The notes below the pieces were generated by a model, which had not been told where the DNA came from, searched no databases, and saw only the letters and a list, made by a program, of their open reading frames with translations. This document shows positions 10,048-16,745 of a stretch of 43,167 bases of DNA, piece after piece (position 1 is the first letter of the stretch; every line of letters starts with the position of its first letter). Source of the DNA: Acidimicrobiia bacterium (GTDB lineage: Bacteria; Actinomycetota; Acidimicrobiia; Acidimicrobiales; Poriferisodalaceae). The stretch is taken from the NCBI GenBank assembly GCA_022820505.1, contig JAJEFK010000013.1:1-43167 (forward strand). Reading direction: 5' to 3'. Both the position numbers and the translations under genes were made by a program.

Positions 10048-10899
10048 TCAAAGGTCCGGCTGCCCGGAGCAGTCAGCAGTTTCGAGCTTCGCAGCTTCGG
10101 CAGCGTCGGCAGTCAGACTGTATTTCAGCTTGACAGCAATAGTGATTTCGTGGAACAGCTTGCATCCTGCGCTAGTGACTGTGAAGCCTTCGCATTTGCC
10201 ACTAGCAACAGTCATTGACCACGTAGCAGCATCACGGTCTGACTTGCTCGAATTGACACAAGCCAACGAAGCTACGTGGTTCGCAGGATCAGCAGAAAAC
10301 GTGTTCCAGCGGCTTTCTGTCCAGCTATGAGCACCCGAACGCCACGCTTCCTTGAGCGCGACGACATGGTCGACATGGCAGCCGCCGCCCGCCGTGAACG
10401 GCTTTTCTGTCCAAGCGCCCAGCTTGGCGGTATCGCAAATGTCTGACTTGTGCGGCGGACGCGAGAAACCCGCGGCTTCGGCTTCCGGCGCGACAGTCAA
10501 ACCCGCAGAACTCACAACGGTTTCGGCTTCCGCAGCCAAGCGCTGATTTATCCACGACACAACAGCGTTCGCGGTAGCCACCCGATCCGCACCGGCAAGG
10601 CGCACAATCACGTTCAGACCGCTTACTGCGCTTTCTGAGACAGCTTTCGTGCCGCCGAGAACAACGACTTGCTGAGAGTCAATGGCTGCTTTGGCGTCGC
10701 CGGGTTCCACGACGCATTTCGTGTCGAGCACTTGCCAGCTAGCGATTAGCTCCGCCATAGCCGCATCACCCGAAGCCGACACGACAGCGTATGTCTCGCC
10801 TTGGCATTTCGGTTCCGGCGTCGGGTGCGCTGAAGCGCTCGAAGCCGTGATGCCCACAAGCAGCAAAGCCGACGCCAGCACCGCAAACAGTTTCCTCAT
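10048..10899 (-). CDS. Secreted HNH nuclease with cell-wall-binding repeat
   Basis: This is a 283-residue exported protein. Residues 1-24 form a signal peptide (MRKLFAVLASALLLVG, then ASSASA cleavage site). Next comes a cell-wall-binding-repeat-2-like segment (VVVLGGTKAVSES, RLAGADRVATANAV). The C-terminal half is an HNH/DUF1524-type nuclease domain: CHVDHVVALKEAWRSGA, DPANHVASLACVNSSKSD and a final KLKYSLTADAAEA segment. I chose the ATG at 10899 because GAAGGAAGG lies just upstream and the signal peptide starts there. It probably cleaves DNA outside the cell. Its TGA is followed by 148 open in-frame codons. Confidence 0.85.
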   Translation of the reverse strand: MRKLFAVLASALLLVGITASSASAHPTPEPKCQGETYAVVSASGDAAMAELIASWQVLDTKCVVEPGDAKAAIDSQQVVVLGGTKAVSESAVSGLNVIVRLAGADRVATANAVVSWINQRLAAEAETVVSSAGLTVAPEAEAAGFSRPPHKSDICDTAKLGAWTEKPFTAGGGCHVDHVVALKEAWRSGAHSWTESRWNTFSADPANHVASLACVNSSKSDRDAATWSMTVASGKCEGFTVTSAGCKLFHEITIAVKLKYSLTADAAEAAKLETADCSGQPDL

Positions 10900-10930
10900 T
10901 TTCAGCCTTCCTTCAGACACACAAACCGGC

Positions 10931-10957
10931 ATACTAGCAGCCGTGCTGTTCCCGGCG
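10931..10957 (-). promoter_or_regulatory. Promoter with CGCCGGGAA box for the nuclease gene
   Basis: On the minus strand CGCCGGGAA (10957-10949) is followed after 12 bases by TAGTAT (10936-10931). The ATG of the nuclease gene is 31 bases beyond the -10, behind a GAAGGAAGG ribosome site. This is the leadered variant of the element's recurring promoter. Confidence 0.55.
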
Positions 10958-11010
10958 TCATGAACCGTCCTGAAACGTCCTGAAACCGTGAGAGACAATG
11001 CGCCGAGATG

Positions 11011-11190
11011 CGAAGCTGGCGTTTATATGACAAACGCCGGGAACAAATGACTACACTGGCATTCACTGCAAGAGGCATTTGTTTTTGCGTGGCTCCTAAT
11101 TCTCGCCGCCGGATTCGTTACCCGGCGAACAAATAGTCTAAGAAACCCCGTCGCTGAAGTTGGTACAGCGGCGGGGTTTCGTCTTTTTCG
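11011..11190 (+). ncRNA. Candidate structured small RNA
   Basis: Four consecutive hairpins fill this gene-free stretch. Stem 1 is GGCGTTT/AAACGCC (11018-11024, 11032-11038), stem 2 AACAAATG/CATTTGTT (11042-11049, 11076-11083), stem 3 CGCCGG/CCGGCG (11107-11112, 11122-11127), and the last is a terminator at 11143-11179. A -10-like GACAAT lies at 10995-11000. A 29-codon frame (11047-11136) runs through it and may be a leader peptide instead. It could be a regulatory RNA of the replication module or a transcribed leader of the helicase gene ended by attenuation. No Rfam family is recognised. Confidence 0.5.
11143..11189 (+). terminator. Rho-independent terminator
   Basis: AAACCCCG-T-CGCTG pairs with CAGCG-G-CGGGGTTT (11143-11179) around a 9-base loop and is followed by CGTCTTTTT. 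It is a strong intrinsic terminator. It would end transcription from the left before the helicase gene, so that gene needs its own promoter in 11190-11316. Confidence 0.85.
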
Positions 11191-11316
11191 GCACCGCGTC
11201 AATTATGAACGTGTTGCTGACGGCTTCCTAAACTCTGACATAGGCAACAAACGTTGCCATACATCCTGCTGTCCGGGCCTAACGATCCGTACGGCTTTAT
11301 CAACAGGAACGACAGA

Positions 11317-13167
11317 ATGTCTCCAGAAGGGAACCCCGAAACACAAACCGTCAATCATGCTGCCAAGCCGCAGTATCTCGCAGACAACGAACGCAAGCTA
11401 GCCGAATACCGTGCGGAACAAACAAACGGGCAGACAAACGGGCGGACAAGCCGACAAGTCGAGCTAGCACCCGGTGAGCTACCGCAGCCGCCAGCGCCCG
11501 CCAGCGCTGGCAAAGATGACAGCAAACCGGAAACGCTGGAAACACTCATAGCCGACAGCGTGGCAATCGAAGCCGAAGCCAACGCGCTGGACGTGGAAGC
11601 ATGGATTGACTACCACCGCGGGCACGGCTGCGAAATCACAGACGAAATAACACACTGGGCTACCGGCTGCCTTGACTGCGCAGAACGAACAGGCAACGCC
11701 GGAACGAACCAGAACCACATTTCCAAAGACGGCACAAAATACGATTGCTCAGCTTGTCGGGCCGACGGCGCAGGAGACAAGCACATAACACGGCTGCGGC
11801 GTGCCGTAGGCGGCAGGAAAGGCGCTGAGCATGGCAGCAAAGGCGGAAGGCCCGCCAGTCCTGTTCCGCTGTTCAAGGTGTCGTACGGCGGCGTAATGAA
11901 AGCGCTGGCGTACCTCGGAGTGAAGCTGCGCTGGAACCGGCGAGCTTCGAGCTACTGCCTTGCGCTGGCCGACGATGCGCCGCCGTGGCTTGAAACAGCA
12001 AAAGACGAATGTCCTACTTCAGGGTACCCCTATAAAGAGACTGGGCCGCGGGCTAACCCCTCCGAAAATAAGGGGTTAGCCCGCGATATAGCCTCTTTAG
12101 GCGGGTACCCCGATTCTGGCGAAATACGAGAAAATCTCCGCGAATTCGTGCGCGACGGCGAGACAATGGCGCTGATTTCAGACGTGGTAGGACTTCCGCC
12201 GCGGCCGCGCGAGCATCTCTCAGACGCAGCGCTCGACACGTTGCGCGAAATACTTGAAGGCAGCTTCGACAAGGCTTCGGGAAAGAACCGAAAGCCCTAC
12301 GAGTTATCTGACAACAAATGGAATCGGATTGTGAGCATCGTTCGCGAAACCGAAGCCTTCGACCCGGTGGAGGATTACTGGAGTGCGCTTGCTGAGCATC
12401 CTGAGCCGGTAGACGATCCGGCGCATTTCGTCGCCGCGTTGTTCAATGCCGACGGCAAGCTGAGCGCGGAGTCTTGGCGGCTGCTGTATGAGGCTATGCG
12501 CGTGTTCTTGGCTTCTGTGTACTGGCGGACTGTGCAGCCGGGTTGCAAGCTGGACACTGTGCTGATACTGGCGGGTGAGCCGGGCGGCGGCAAGACGAAG
12601 CTTGGCGATCTGCTTGCTCCGCCGGGTACTCATTGCGGCAATGTGCGCTTGGACGCGGAGCAGTCAAGATCAGCACGCGACACGCTTATAGAAATGCACT
12701 CTATGAGCATTGTTCGTTTCGATGAGATGGCAGGCATTCGCTTTGACCGGATCGACGGCGCGAAGGCGTTGTTGACGGGTGAGCATGACACTTGGACTTT
12801 CAAGTACGACCGTCAGCCGTACCATGCGAAGCGTGCTTTTGCTTGTTATGGCACGATGAATTTCGCTAAGCGGCTGCCGTGGGACAAAGGTCTGCAAAGG
12901 CGGCTGCTGATTGCCGACGTGGGCACGCCGATACATGAGACGAACGGCGGCATACCGCTTACTGACATCCTTACGGCTGAACGGCGTGACGCCATTCTGG
13001 CCGGAGTGATGCGGCTTTGTGAGACTGACACTGCTTGGCAGCCTCATGGCGAAAGCGTGCCTGTTTCGGCTGAGGCTCGCCGTACAGCGCAAGCGAACTA
13101 TGTGCGGCATTTGTCCAAAGCCGGACATGACGCTAGGCGTGAGGAATTGACGGCAGGCACGCCATGA
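11317..13167 (+). CDS. VapE-like P-loop helicase/replication protein
   Basis: This is a 616-residue replication protein of the virulence-associated-E-like type. The N-terminal part has a possible zinc-binding segment (CLDCAERT then YDCSAC). The C-terminal part is a P-loop ATPase: Walker A LAGEPGGGKTKL, Walker B-like IVRFDEMAG, then AKALLTGEHDTW and YGTMNFAKRLPWDKGLQRR, matching the family's sensor region. I chose the ATG at 11317 because AGGAAC precedes it; an in-frame TTG at 11254 is the alternative. A large palindrome lies inside the gene at 12022-12110 and is translated in frame. The gene overlaps the primase gene by 4 bases. Confidence 0.88.
   Translation: MSPEGNPETQTVNHAAKPQYLADNERKLAEYRAEQTNGQTNGRTSRQVELAPGELPQPPAPASAGKDDSKPETLETLIADSVAIEAEANALDVEAWIDYHRGHGCEITDEITHWATGCLDCAERTGNAGTNQNHISKDGTKYDCSACRADGAGDKHITRLRRAVGGRKGAEHGSKGGRPASPVPLFKVSYGGVMKALAYLGVKLRWNRRASSYCLALADDAPPWLETAKDECPTSGYPYKETGPRANPSENKGLARDIASLGGYPDSGEIRENLREFVRDGETMALISDVVGLPPRPREHLSDAALDTLREILEGSFDKASGKNRKPYELSDNKWNRIVSIVRETEAFDPVEDYWSALAEHPEPVDDPAHFVAALFNADGKLSAESWRLLYEAMRVFLASVYWRTVQPGCKLDTVLILAGEPGGGKTKLGDLLAPPGTHCGNVRLDAEQSRSARDTLIEMHSMSIVRFDEMAGIRFDRIDGAKALLTGEHDTWTFKYDRQPYHAKRAFACYGTMNFAKRLPWDKGLQRRLLIADVGTPIHETNGGIPLTDILTAERRDAILAGVMRLCETDTAWQPHGESVPVSAEARRTAQANYVRHLSKAGHDARREELTAGTP
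12022..12110. repeat. Large palindrome inside the helicase gene
   Basis: Two 40-base arms (12022-12061 and 12071-12110) flank a 9-base loop. The inner 14 bases (GCGGGCTAACCCCT) pair perfectly. The outer parts share GGGTACCC and TAAAGAG, with about 32 of 40 positions matching. The reading frame continues through it as a Pro/Gly/Asn-rich linker (SGYPYKETGPRANPSENK) between the N-terminal and ATPase parts. It could be a replication origin embedded in the rep gene, a mobile palindromic element inserted in frame, or a regulatory RNA hairpin. Confidence 0.85.
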
Positions 13168-14324
13168 CGGCCGCTGCGAAATTCGGTACGAAATGCCGCC
13201 AGTACGCCTTCGAGCGTGAGATCGACAAAGCAGCCTTGGCGTATGCGTATGCTGGAGATGCGAGACGAAAACCGGCCGAGTTTCTGTCTCCGCAGCCTTG
13301 CTTTTATGTGCCTGCCGCGGTGCGTGCTCCCGGCTACAGCTATGGCGCTGTCGACGTCGGCGGGCAGTTCGTTTTCTGCGATTCGGATTTGCAGCATTGG
13401 CGTGGCAGGCATCCTGAGCAAGCCGAGCAGATTGCCTCGAAGCGCACGCTGTCGAATGCGGAGCGTGACACGGCGCTGAGCAAGCTCGGCTTCGTTGCCG
13501 CCGACTTGTGTTCTGTTCGTGCTGTCGGCTTGGACAAGCTGCCGCTGATTGCCGCCGATGCGGAGCGCCGCAGCGTGCCGGTTGTCGTGGTACTGACTGA
13601 AGGGATTTCTGACTATCTGACGGCGCTTTCGATTGTGTCGCCGTATGACGGCGCTTGGCGAGACGCTGCGCAGTGTGTCGTAGGCGCTTTGGGGTGCGGG
13701 CAGCTTGCCGCCGCCGCAGAAGCCGCCTACGGCGCTGTAGGAGCCTCTGAGACACATCTAGTCGTGATAGCCCACGATGACAGCCGTAGCGCCAATCAAG
13801 GCGCTCTAGGCGCATACAGCGCGGTTCTGAGATGGCAGAAGCTCGGCGGGCGCTCGGCTTGTCTGCTTGTCTGCGGAGACGATCTGTCTAGCGACCATCG
13901 TGCGCACGATGCCGACGCGCTTGGCGCTGTGTGGGCGGCTTGTGATGACCGCGGCGGTTTGAGCATCGCAGCTTTGCCGGGCGGAGACACTGACCATGTT
14001 CTCAGCGTGATAGCGGAGCGCAACGCTGCAGCTCGCGCCAAGCTCGCCAGCGCACAAGCTCCGCAGCCGTCGAAACGCCGCCAGCGCAGCCGTAGCCGTC
14101 AGCCGTTCGCCAGCTTCGAGGATGTCGCGGCGGCTTTGGCGTCGTGGGGTGCTGTTTCTGACGGTGCTGGCGGTTGGCGTGCGAAGTGTCCTGCACATCG
14201 TGGGCAGGATCGCAATATGAGTCTGTGCCGCGGCGATGATGACACGCCGATAGTGCGCTGTTGGTCGCGTGATTGCGGCTATGAGGATATTTTGCGCAGT
14301 TTGGGTTTGTGGGTAGAGCTATGA
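13164..14324 (+). CDS. Primase-like protein, TOPRIM then zinc finger
   Basis: This is a 386-residue DNA primase-like protein. A TOPRIM-type fold is seen in the middle: the Glu motif VVLTEGISDYLTAL near residue 146 and a DxD-like motif in VVIAHDDSRSANQGA near residue 199. After a basic linker (KRRQRSRSRQ), the last 60 residues look like a CHC2-type zinc finger: KCPAHRGQDRNMSLC, then VRCWSRDCGYEDIL. In DnaG-type primases the zinc finger comes first, so the order is reversed here. The start overlaps the helicase stop (ATGA). Helicase and primase probably replicate the element together. Confidence 0.8.
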   Translation: MTAAAKFGTKCRQYAFEREIDKAALAYAYAGDARRKPAEFLSPQPCFYVPAAVRAPGYSYGAVDVGGQFVFCDSDLQHWRGRHPEQAEQIASKRTLSNAERDTALSKLGFVAADLCSVRAVGLDKLPLIAADAERRSVPVVVVLTEGISDYLTALSIVSPYDGAWRDAAQCVVGALGCGQLAAAAEAAYGAVGASETHLVVIAHDDSRSANQGALGAYSAVLRWQKLGGRSACLLVCGDDLSSDHRAHDADALGAVWAACDDRGGLSIAALPGGDTDHVLSVIAERNAAARAKLASAQAPQPSKRRQRSRSRQPFASFEDVAAALASWGAVSDGAGGWRAKCPAHRGQDRNMSLCRGDDDTPIVRCWSRDCGYEDILRSLGLWVEL

Positions 14325-14626
14325 GCGTTTCGGAGTTTGTCGCTGAGCTTGCCGCTGAGACATGGCGGCAGAAAGCGGCGTGTCGTGGTAAGCCAATCGA
14401 ATGGTGGTTCCCGAACAGGCATGAGAAAACGCCAGCTAGACAGATATGCGCCGGGTGTCCGGTGCAGAAGCCGTGTCTTGACTATGCGCTGGAGCATGAC
14501 TTGCTTGGACAATGGGCAGGGTTTACCGCGGTTGAGCTTGCGGCTATTCGATCCGGCAGGCATGACACGTCGGCTGAGTGTCAGATTGAGGATGCTGAGC
14601 CGGTCGGGCAATTGGTGTTGTTTTAG
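14321..14626 (+). CDS. WhiB-like iron-sulfur regulator
   Basis: This is a 101-residue WhiB-family protein, an actinobacterial [4Fe-4S] regulator that works with the housekeeping sigma factor. The four cluster cysteines are in KAACRGK, ICAGCPV and KPCLDYALE, followed by the family's turn in a variant form (GQWAGFTAVEL rather than GVWGG). The ATG at 14321 overlaps the primase stop (ATGA), so it is part of the replication operon. Actinophages carry WhiB copies that alter host transcription or superinfection; a similar role here is inference. Confidence 0.9.
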   Translation: MSVSEFVAELAAETWRQKAACRGKPIEWWFPNRHEKTPARQICAGCPVQKPCLDYALEHDLLGQWAGFTAVELAAIRSGRHDTSAECQIEDAEPVGQLVLF

Positions 14627-14717
14627 TCTTCCCGGCGCATTTATTCCCCACTTCTGAAACCGTGATTATGCTTTGAGATACGAACATATCCCTACGAACA
14701 AGAAAGGATTTGAAGAT

Positions 14718-14987
14718 ATGTCTATCACAGAACACGAAAGCCCTATGCTGCAGGTACGGGTACCGAAGTTGCTGCGGTTGGACGATGTGAGGGAACTCAC
14801 GGGTTTGTCTCGTACAGCAATTTATGAGGAAATGGCCCGCGGTCGTTTTCCCGGCTCCTATGAGCTAACCGGGCGTGCCCGCTGCTGGAAGCTCGAAGAA
14901 ATCACTGAATGGGCGGACAACCTGAAACCGGCTTCTGTTCCGCCGACGCCTACTCAGATCGACGCTGAGACTGTGAGGCTGCCATGA
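14718..14987 (+). CDS. AlpA/excisionase-type DNA-binding protein
   Basis: This is an 89-residue helix-turn-helix protein of the AlpA/MerR-like excisionase kind. The core is LLRLDDVRELTGLSRTAIY, then the wing ARGRFPGSYELTGRARCWK and EEITEWADNL. Such proteins regulate or accompany P4-type integrases. I chose the ATG at 14718 because AGAAAGGA precedes it by 7 bases; the in-frame TTG at 14673 is less likely. The 29-base repeats flanking the integrase are reasonable binding sites for it, which is untested. It overlaps the next gene by 4 bases. Confidence 0.85.
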   Translation: MSITEHESPMLQVRVPKLLRLDDVRELTGLSRTAIYEEMARGRFPGSYELTGRARCWKLEEITEWADNLKPASVPPTPTQIDAETVRLP

Positions 14988-15508
14988 CGGGCAAATCGGA
15001 ACATTTGACACAATTGGTTGAAGGGCTGATTGCGAATGTGGTCCGCTTGTTGGCGGGTTTGTACGCTGACGTTTTCGACGGTGTGGCTAATGCATCTATC
15101 AATGTGCCTGACAGCAACCCGTTCGCTTTGCAAGCGGTGCTTGACGGCGACTTTGATACGTTGACAGCGCAATACGGGTTGCTGTTCGGTGAGGAATTTA
15201 TGGACAAGGTTTTTGCCAGTGATGCCTATTTGGCTGGAATGCTTTGCAATCGTCGCGGACGCGGAAGCCATGTAAGCGGATTGATTAGGGCGGCTGCTGA
15301 CATCGAACGGCGGTTTGAAGGCATTGAAGACGAACGGTTAGAAGAGTATCTAGCCGCAACCGGTGCGCCCGGTGTTGTATCTGTTCTGCCTCTGCTGAGA
15401 GATTGGGCAAGCGAGACTATCGCTCAGCAAGACGACATTGCGGAGCACGCGGCCGGGTTTAGGCTGGTCGCTGAGACTGAGCAATACCTCAAGGAACAGG
15501 GCGGCTGA
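14984..15508 (+). CDS. Hypothetical protein coupled to AlpA gene
   Basis: I do not recognise this 174-residue product. It is acidic, soluble and mostly helical, with no signal peptide or obvious motif (LTQLVEGLIANVVRLLAGLY near the start, DIERRFEGIEDERLEEYL in the middle). Its ATG overlaps the AlpA stop (ATGA), so the two are translated together and may act together, for example in excision or repression. Two strong terminators follow. No function is proposed. Confidence 0.75.
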   Translation: MTGKSEHLTQLVEGLIANVVRLLAGLYADVFDGVANASINVPDSNPFALQAVLDGDFDTLTAQYGLLFGEEFMDKVFASDAYLAGMLCNRRGRGSHVSGLIRAAADIERRFEGIEDERLEEYLAATGAPGVVSVLPLLRDWASETIAQQDDIAEHAAGFRLVAETEQYLKEQGG

Positions 15509-15545
15509 GTACCGCAATGGTGCGGTACTCAGCGCACTTTTTGTC
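15505..15545 (+). terminator. Rho-independent terminator
   Basis: CTGAGTACCGCA (15505-15516) and TGCGGTACTCAG (15521-15532) form a perfect 12-bp stem with an ATGG loop, followed by CGCACTTTTT. The stop codon of the preceding gene lies inside the stem. It ends the helicase-to-AlpA transcript block. Confidence 0.9.
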
Positions 15546-15583
15546 AAACGGCGGCATCGTGCGGGGTGCCGCCGTTTTGCTTT
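15546..15583. terminator. Second, tandem terminator hairpin
   Basis: AAACGGCGGCA (15546-15556) and TGCCGCCGTTT (15567-15577) form an 11-bp stem with a 10-base loop. A T-rich stretch follows on the + strand and an A-run precedes it, so it could work in both directions. Confidence 0.75.
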
Positions 15584-15613
15584 CTGTGCAGGCAACTATC
15601 AGAGTGCTTTAGT

Positions 15614-15640
15614 TGCCGGGAAGTCGAGATATGAGATAAT
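15614..15640 (+). promoter_or_regulatory. Leaderless promoter with GCCGGGAA box
   Basis: GCCGGGAA (15615-15622) is followed after 12 bases by GATAAT (15635-15640). The ATG of the lipoprotein gene begins at 15647, 6 bases further on, so transcription should start at or next to the start codon. The layout is the same as at 16997-17023. Confidence 0.65.
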
Positions 15641-15646
15641 GGCACT

Positions 15647-15877
15647 ATGCGAACATTTATTGCAGCGGTTGCGCTGGTTTTGACTGTCGGCTGTGCCGCT
15701 GAGGTGGCAGTAGTCGAAGAACCCGAAACGCGACACGAACGAAACATACGGATTTGCTTTGAATCCGGGCATGATGTGATGTCTTTCACTCACGTAACGC
15801 AACTGGGCAAACATTTTTGCGATGAGAACGACAACGGCGAGTACGACCAAGGCGTCGACACTGGTTGGACAGAATAG
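15647..15877 (+). CDS. Small predicted lipoprotein
   Basis: This is a 76-residue protein with a lipoprotein signal: MRTFIAAVALVLTVGC, where LTVGC fits a lipobox and Cys16 would be lipid-modified. The mature part is short and acidic, with two further Cys (RICFESGHD and KHFCDENDNGEYD) and a Glu/Asp-rich end that might bind calcium. It is transcribed alone from a leaderless promoter and closed by its own terminator, typical of a moron-type cargo gene expressed while the element is integrated. Small surface lipoproteins of phages and satellites often block superinfection; here that is only a possibility. Confidence 0.75.
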   Translation: MRTFIAAVALVLTVGCAAEVAVVEEPETRHERNIRICFESGHDVMSFTHVTQLGKHFCDENDNGEYDQGVDTGWTE

Positions 15878-15882
15878 GGGAG

Positions 15883-15912
15883 TGTCTGCGCTGTCGGGGC
15901 GCAGACAGTTTT
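15883..15912 (+). terminator. Terminator of the lipoprotein gene
   Basis: TGTCTGCGC (15883-15891) and GCGCAGACA (15899-15907) form a 9-bp stem with a 7-base loop, followed by GTTTTG. It lies 6 bases after the stop codon. Confidence 0.75.
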
Positions 15913-16021
15913 GCGTTCAATCCGGGGCAGGGTGCGGCTTCAACCGGGGTACGGTGCCACCGGTGCGCCCGCTGAGAATGCTGTCGCGCTTTGTGGGCTA
16001 TCTGTGCGGGCGGCTTTGCCG

Positions 16022-16056
16022 GGGCGCTTAGGCGGGCGCTATGGGCGCTTAGGCGG
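16022..16056. repeat. Two GGGCGCTTAGGCGG direct repeats, 21-bp period
   Basis: GGGCGCTTAGGCGG occurs at 16022-16035 and again at 16043-16056. The 21-base period is two helical turns, so both copies face the same side of the DNA, as in iterons or operators. Confidence 0.7.
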
Positions 16057-16094
16057 CAATCTGACGCTGAGCGTGACTGGCGTACATGGTGAAG

Positions 16095-16134
16095 GTGCTG
16101 GCGGCATGGCACCAGCACGCTTCGAGGCTCGAAG
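16095..16134. repeat. Adjacent hairpin and 15-bp palindrome
   Basis: GTGCTGG (16095-16101) pairs with CCAGCAC (16112-16118). Next to it, CTTCGAG-G-CTCGAAG (16120-16134) is a perfect palindrome. A GC-rich stretch of CCCCGCCGG repeats follows. Confidence 0.6.
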
Positions 16135-16213
16135 CTGAACCCCGCCGGTAGACCCCGCCGGGGCGGGCGCGAATCAACCAAAGACCCGCAACTCTTTCAC
16201 ATTTCGCGAACCC

Positions 16214-16284
16214 CTTTGAGAACATAAACAGAAACTTGAAAGGTTTCGGCGAATGGCGGCGAATGGCTTTGAGAACATAAACAG
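16214..16284. repeat. 18-bp direct repeat plus tandem GGCGAATGGC
   Basis: CTTTGAGAACATAAACAG occurs at 16214-16231 and 16267-16284. Between them GGCGAATGGC is repeated twice in tandem (16248-16267). These are candidate binding sites in the control region upstream of the gene at 16368. Confidence 0.8.
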
Positions 16285-16313
16285 CAGTTTTGCCATTGAT
16301 TACGGCACAGCGG

Positions 16314-16344
16314 CAAGTTCACTAAACTCAAGACAAGTTCACTA
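16314..16344. repeat. Two CAAGTTCACTA repeats, 20-bp period
   Basis: CAAGTTCACTA is at 16314-16324 and 16334-16344, two helical turns apart and just upstream of the ribosome site for the gene at 16368. This suits an operator bound by a dimer. Confidence 0.7.
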
Positions 16345-16367
16345 CGCATAGACAAAGGAACAGCGCA

Positions 16368-16745
16368 ATGACTTCTGACACTCCGCAGGCTGCATATTCG
16401 CGTGCAGTAGAGGCCGCTGAAACTGCGATTTCCGATATGGCGCAGCTAGACGCCGCTATTGACACTTTGAGCGCCCGTATCCGAGATTCCGGCGGCGTTG
16501 ACTTGGAATCAGCCGACAAGTTGTCGGCTGCCAGGCAGGCACGTATCGGCGCACAGTCTCGCCATGCTGCGGCGCTCGAAGCGCAACAGCACGCCGCGGA
16601 CTGGGCTAATTCGCCTACTGAAGCTGCCCGCACGTTCGCAGCCGGGCAGTACGGCGGCATGACAGCGGAAGAGCTTTACGCTTCGGCGGGTCCGGGCGGC
16701 AGAAACGACGTCAACGCCGCCGCTGACAGTCCGGCTGCGCTATGA
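16368..16745 (+). CDS. Hypothetical coiled-coil protein
   Basis: I do not recognise this 125-residue product. Residues 10-80 look like a long helix or coiled coil with heptad-like Ala/Leu spacing (AVEAAETAISDMAQLDAAID, then ADKLSAARQARIGAQSRHAA). The C-terminal part is Gly/Ala-rich and loose. The layout recalls small phage structural or scaffold-like proteins, but that is weak. The ATG at 16368 has AAAGGAAC upstream. It overlaps the next gene by 4 bases. Confidence 0.7.
   Translation: MTSDTPQAAYSRAVEAAETAISDMAQLDAAIDTLSARIRDSGGVDLESADKLSAARQARIGAQSRHAAALEAQQHAADWANSPTEAARTFAAGQYGGMTAEELYASAGPGGRNDVNAAADSPAAL

Larger units (their letters stand above)
15913..16367. other. Gene-free, repeat-rich region (origin or control region?)
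   Basis: No convincing gene lies in these 455 bases; open frames here are shadows. The left half is GC-rich and full of repeats and hairpins, the right half is A-rich with short direct repeats (each listed separately). The mix of iteron-like repeats next to A-rich sequence resembles a plasmid or phage replication origin, or a control region for the genes from 16368. There is no clear DnaA-box cluster to prove an origin. Confidence 0.5.

Noticed and set aside
10024..10050. The nuclease TGA as a selenocysteine codon
   Set aside because: The surrounding residues (QPDL-x-RDVG) do not include a Cys-type active site, and the downstream hairpin lacks the typical SECIS loop. Readthrough or a split gene is the more likely reading.
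11047..11136. 29-codon peptide gene
   Set aside because: The start has only a weak ribosome site and lies in a stem; it is mentioned with the RNA candidate but not called as a gene.
15786..16181. 131-codon minus-strand frame in the repeat-rich region
   Set aside because: It is rich in Arg, His and Ser, overlaps the lipoprotein gene and terminator, and has no ribosome site, so it is a shadow frame.
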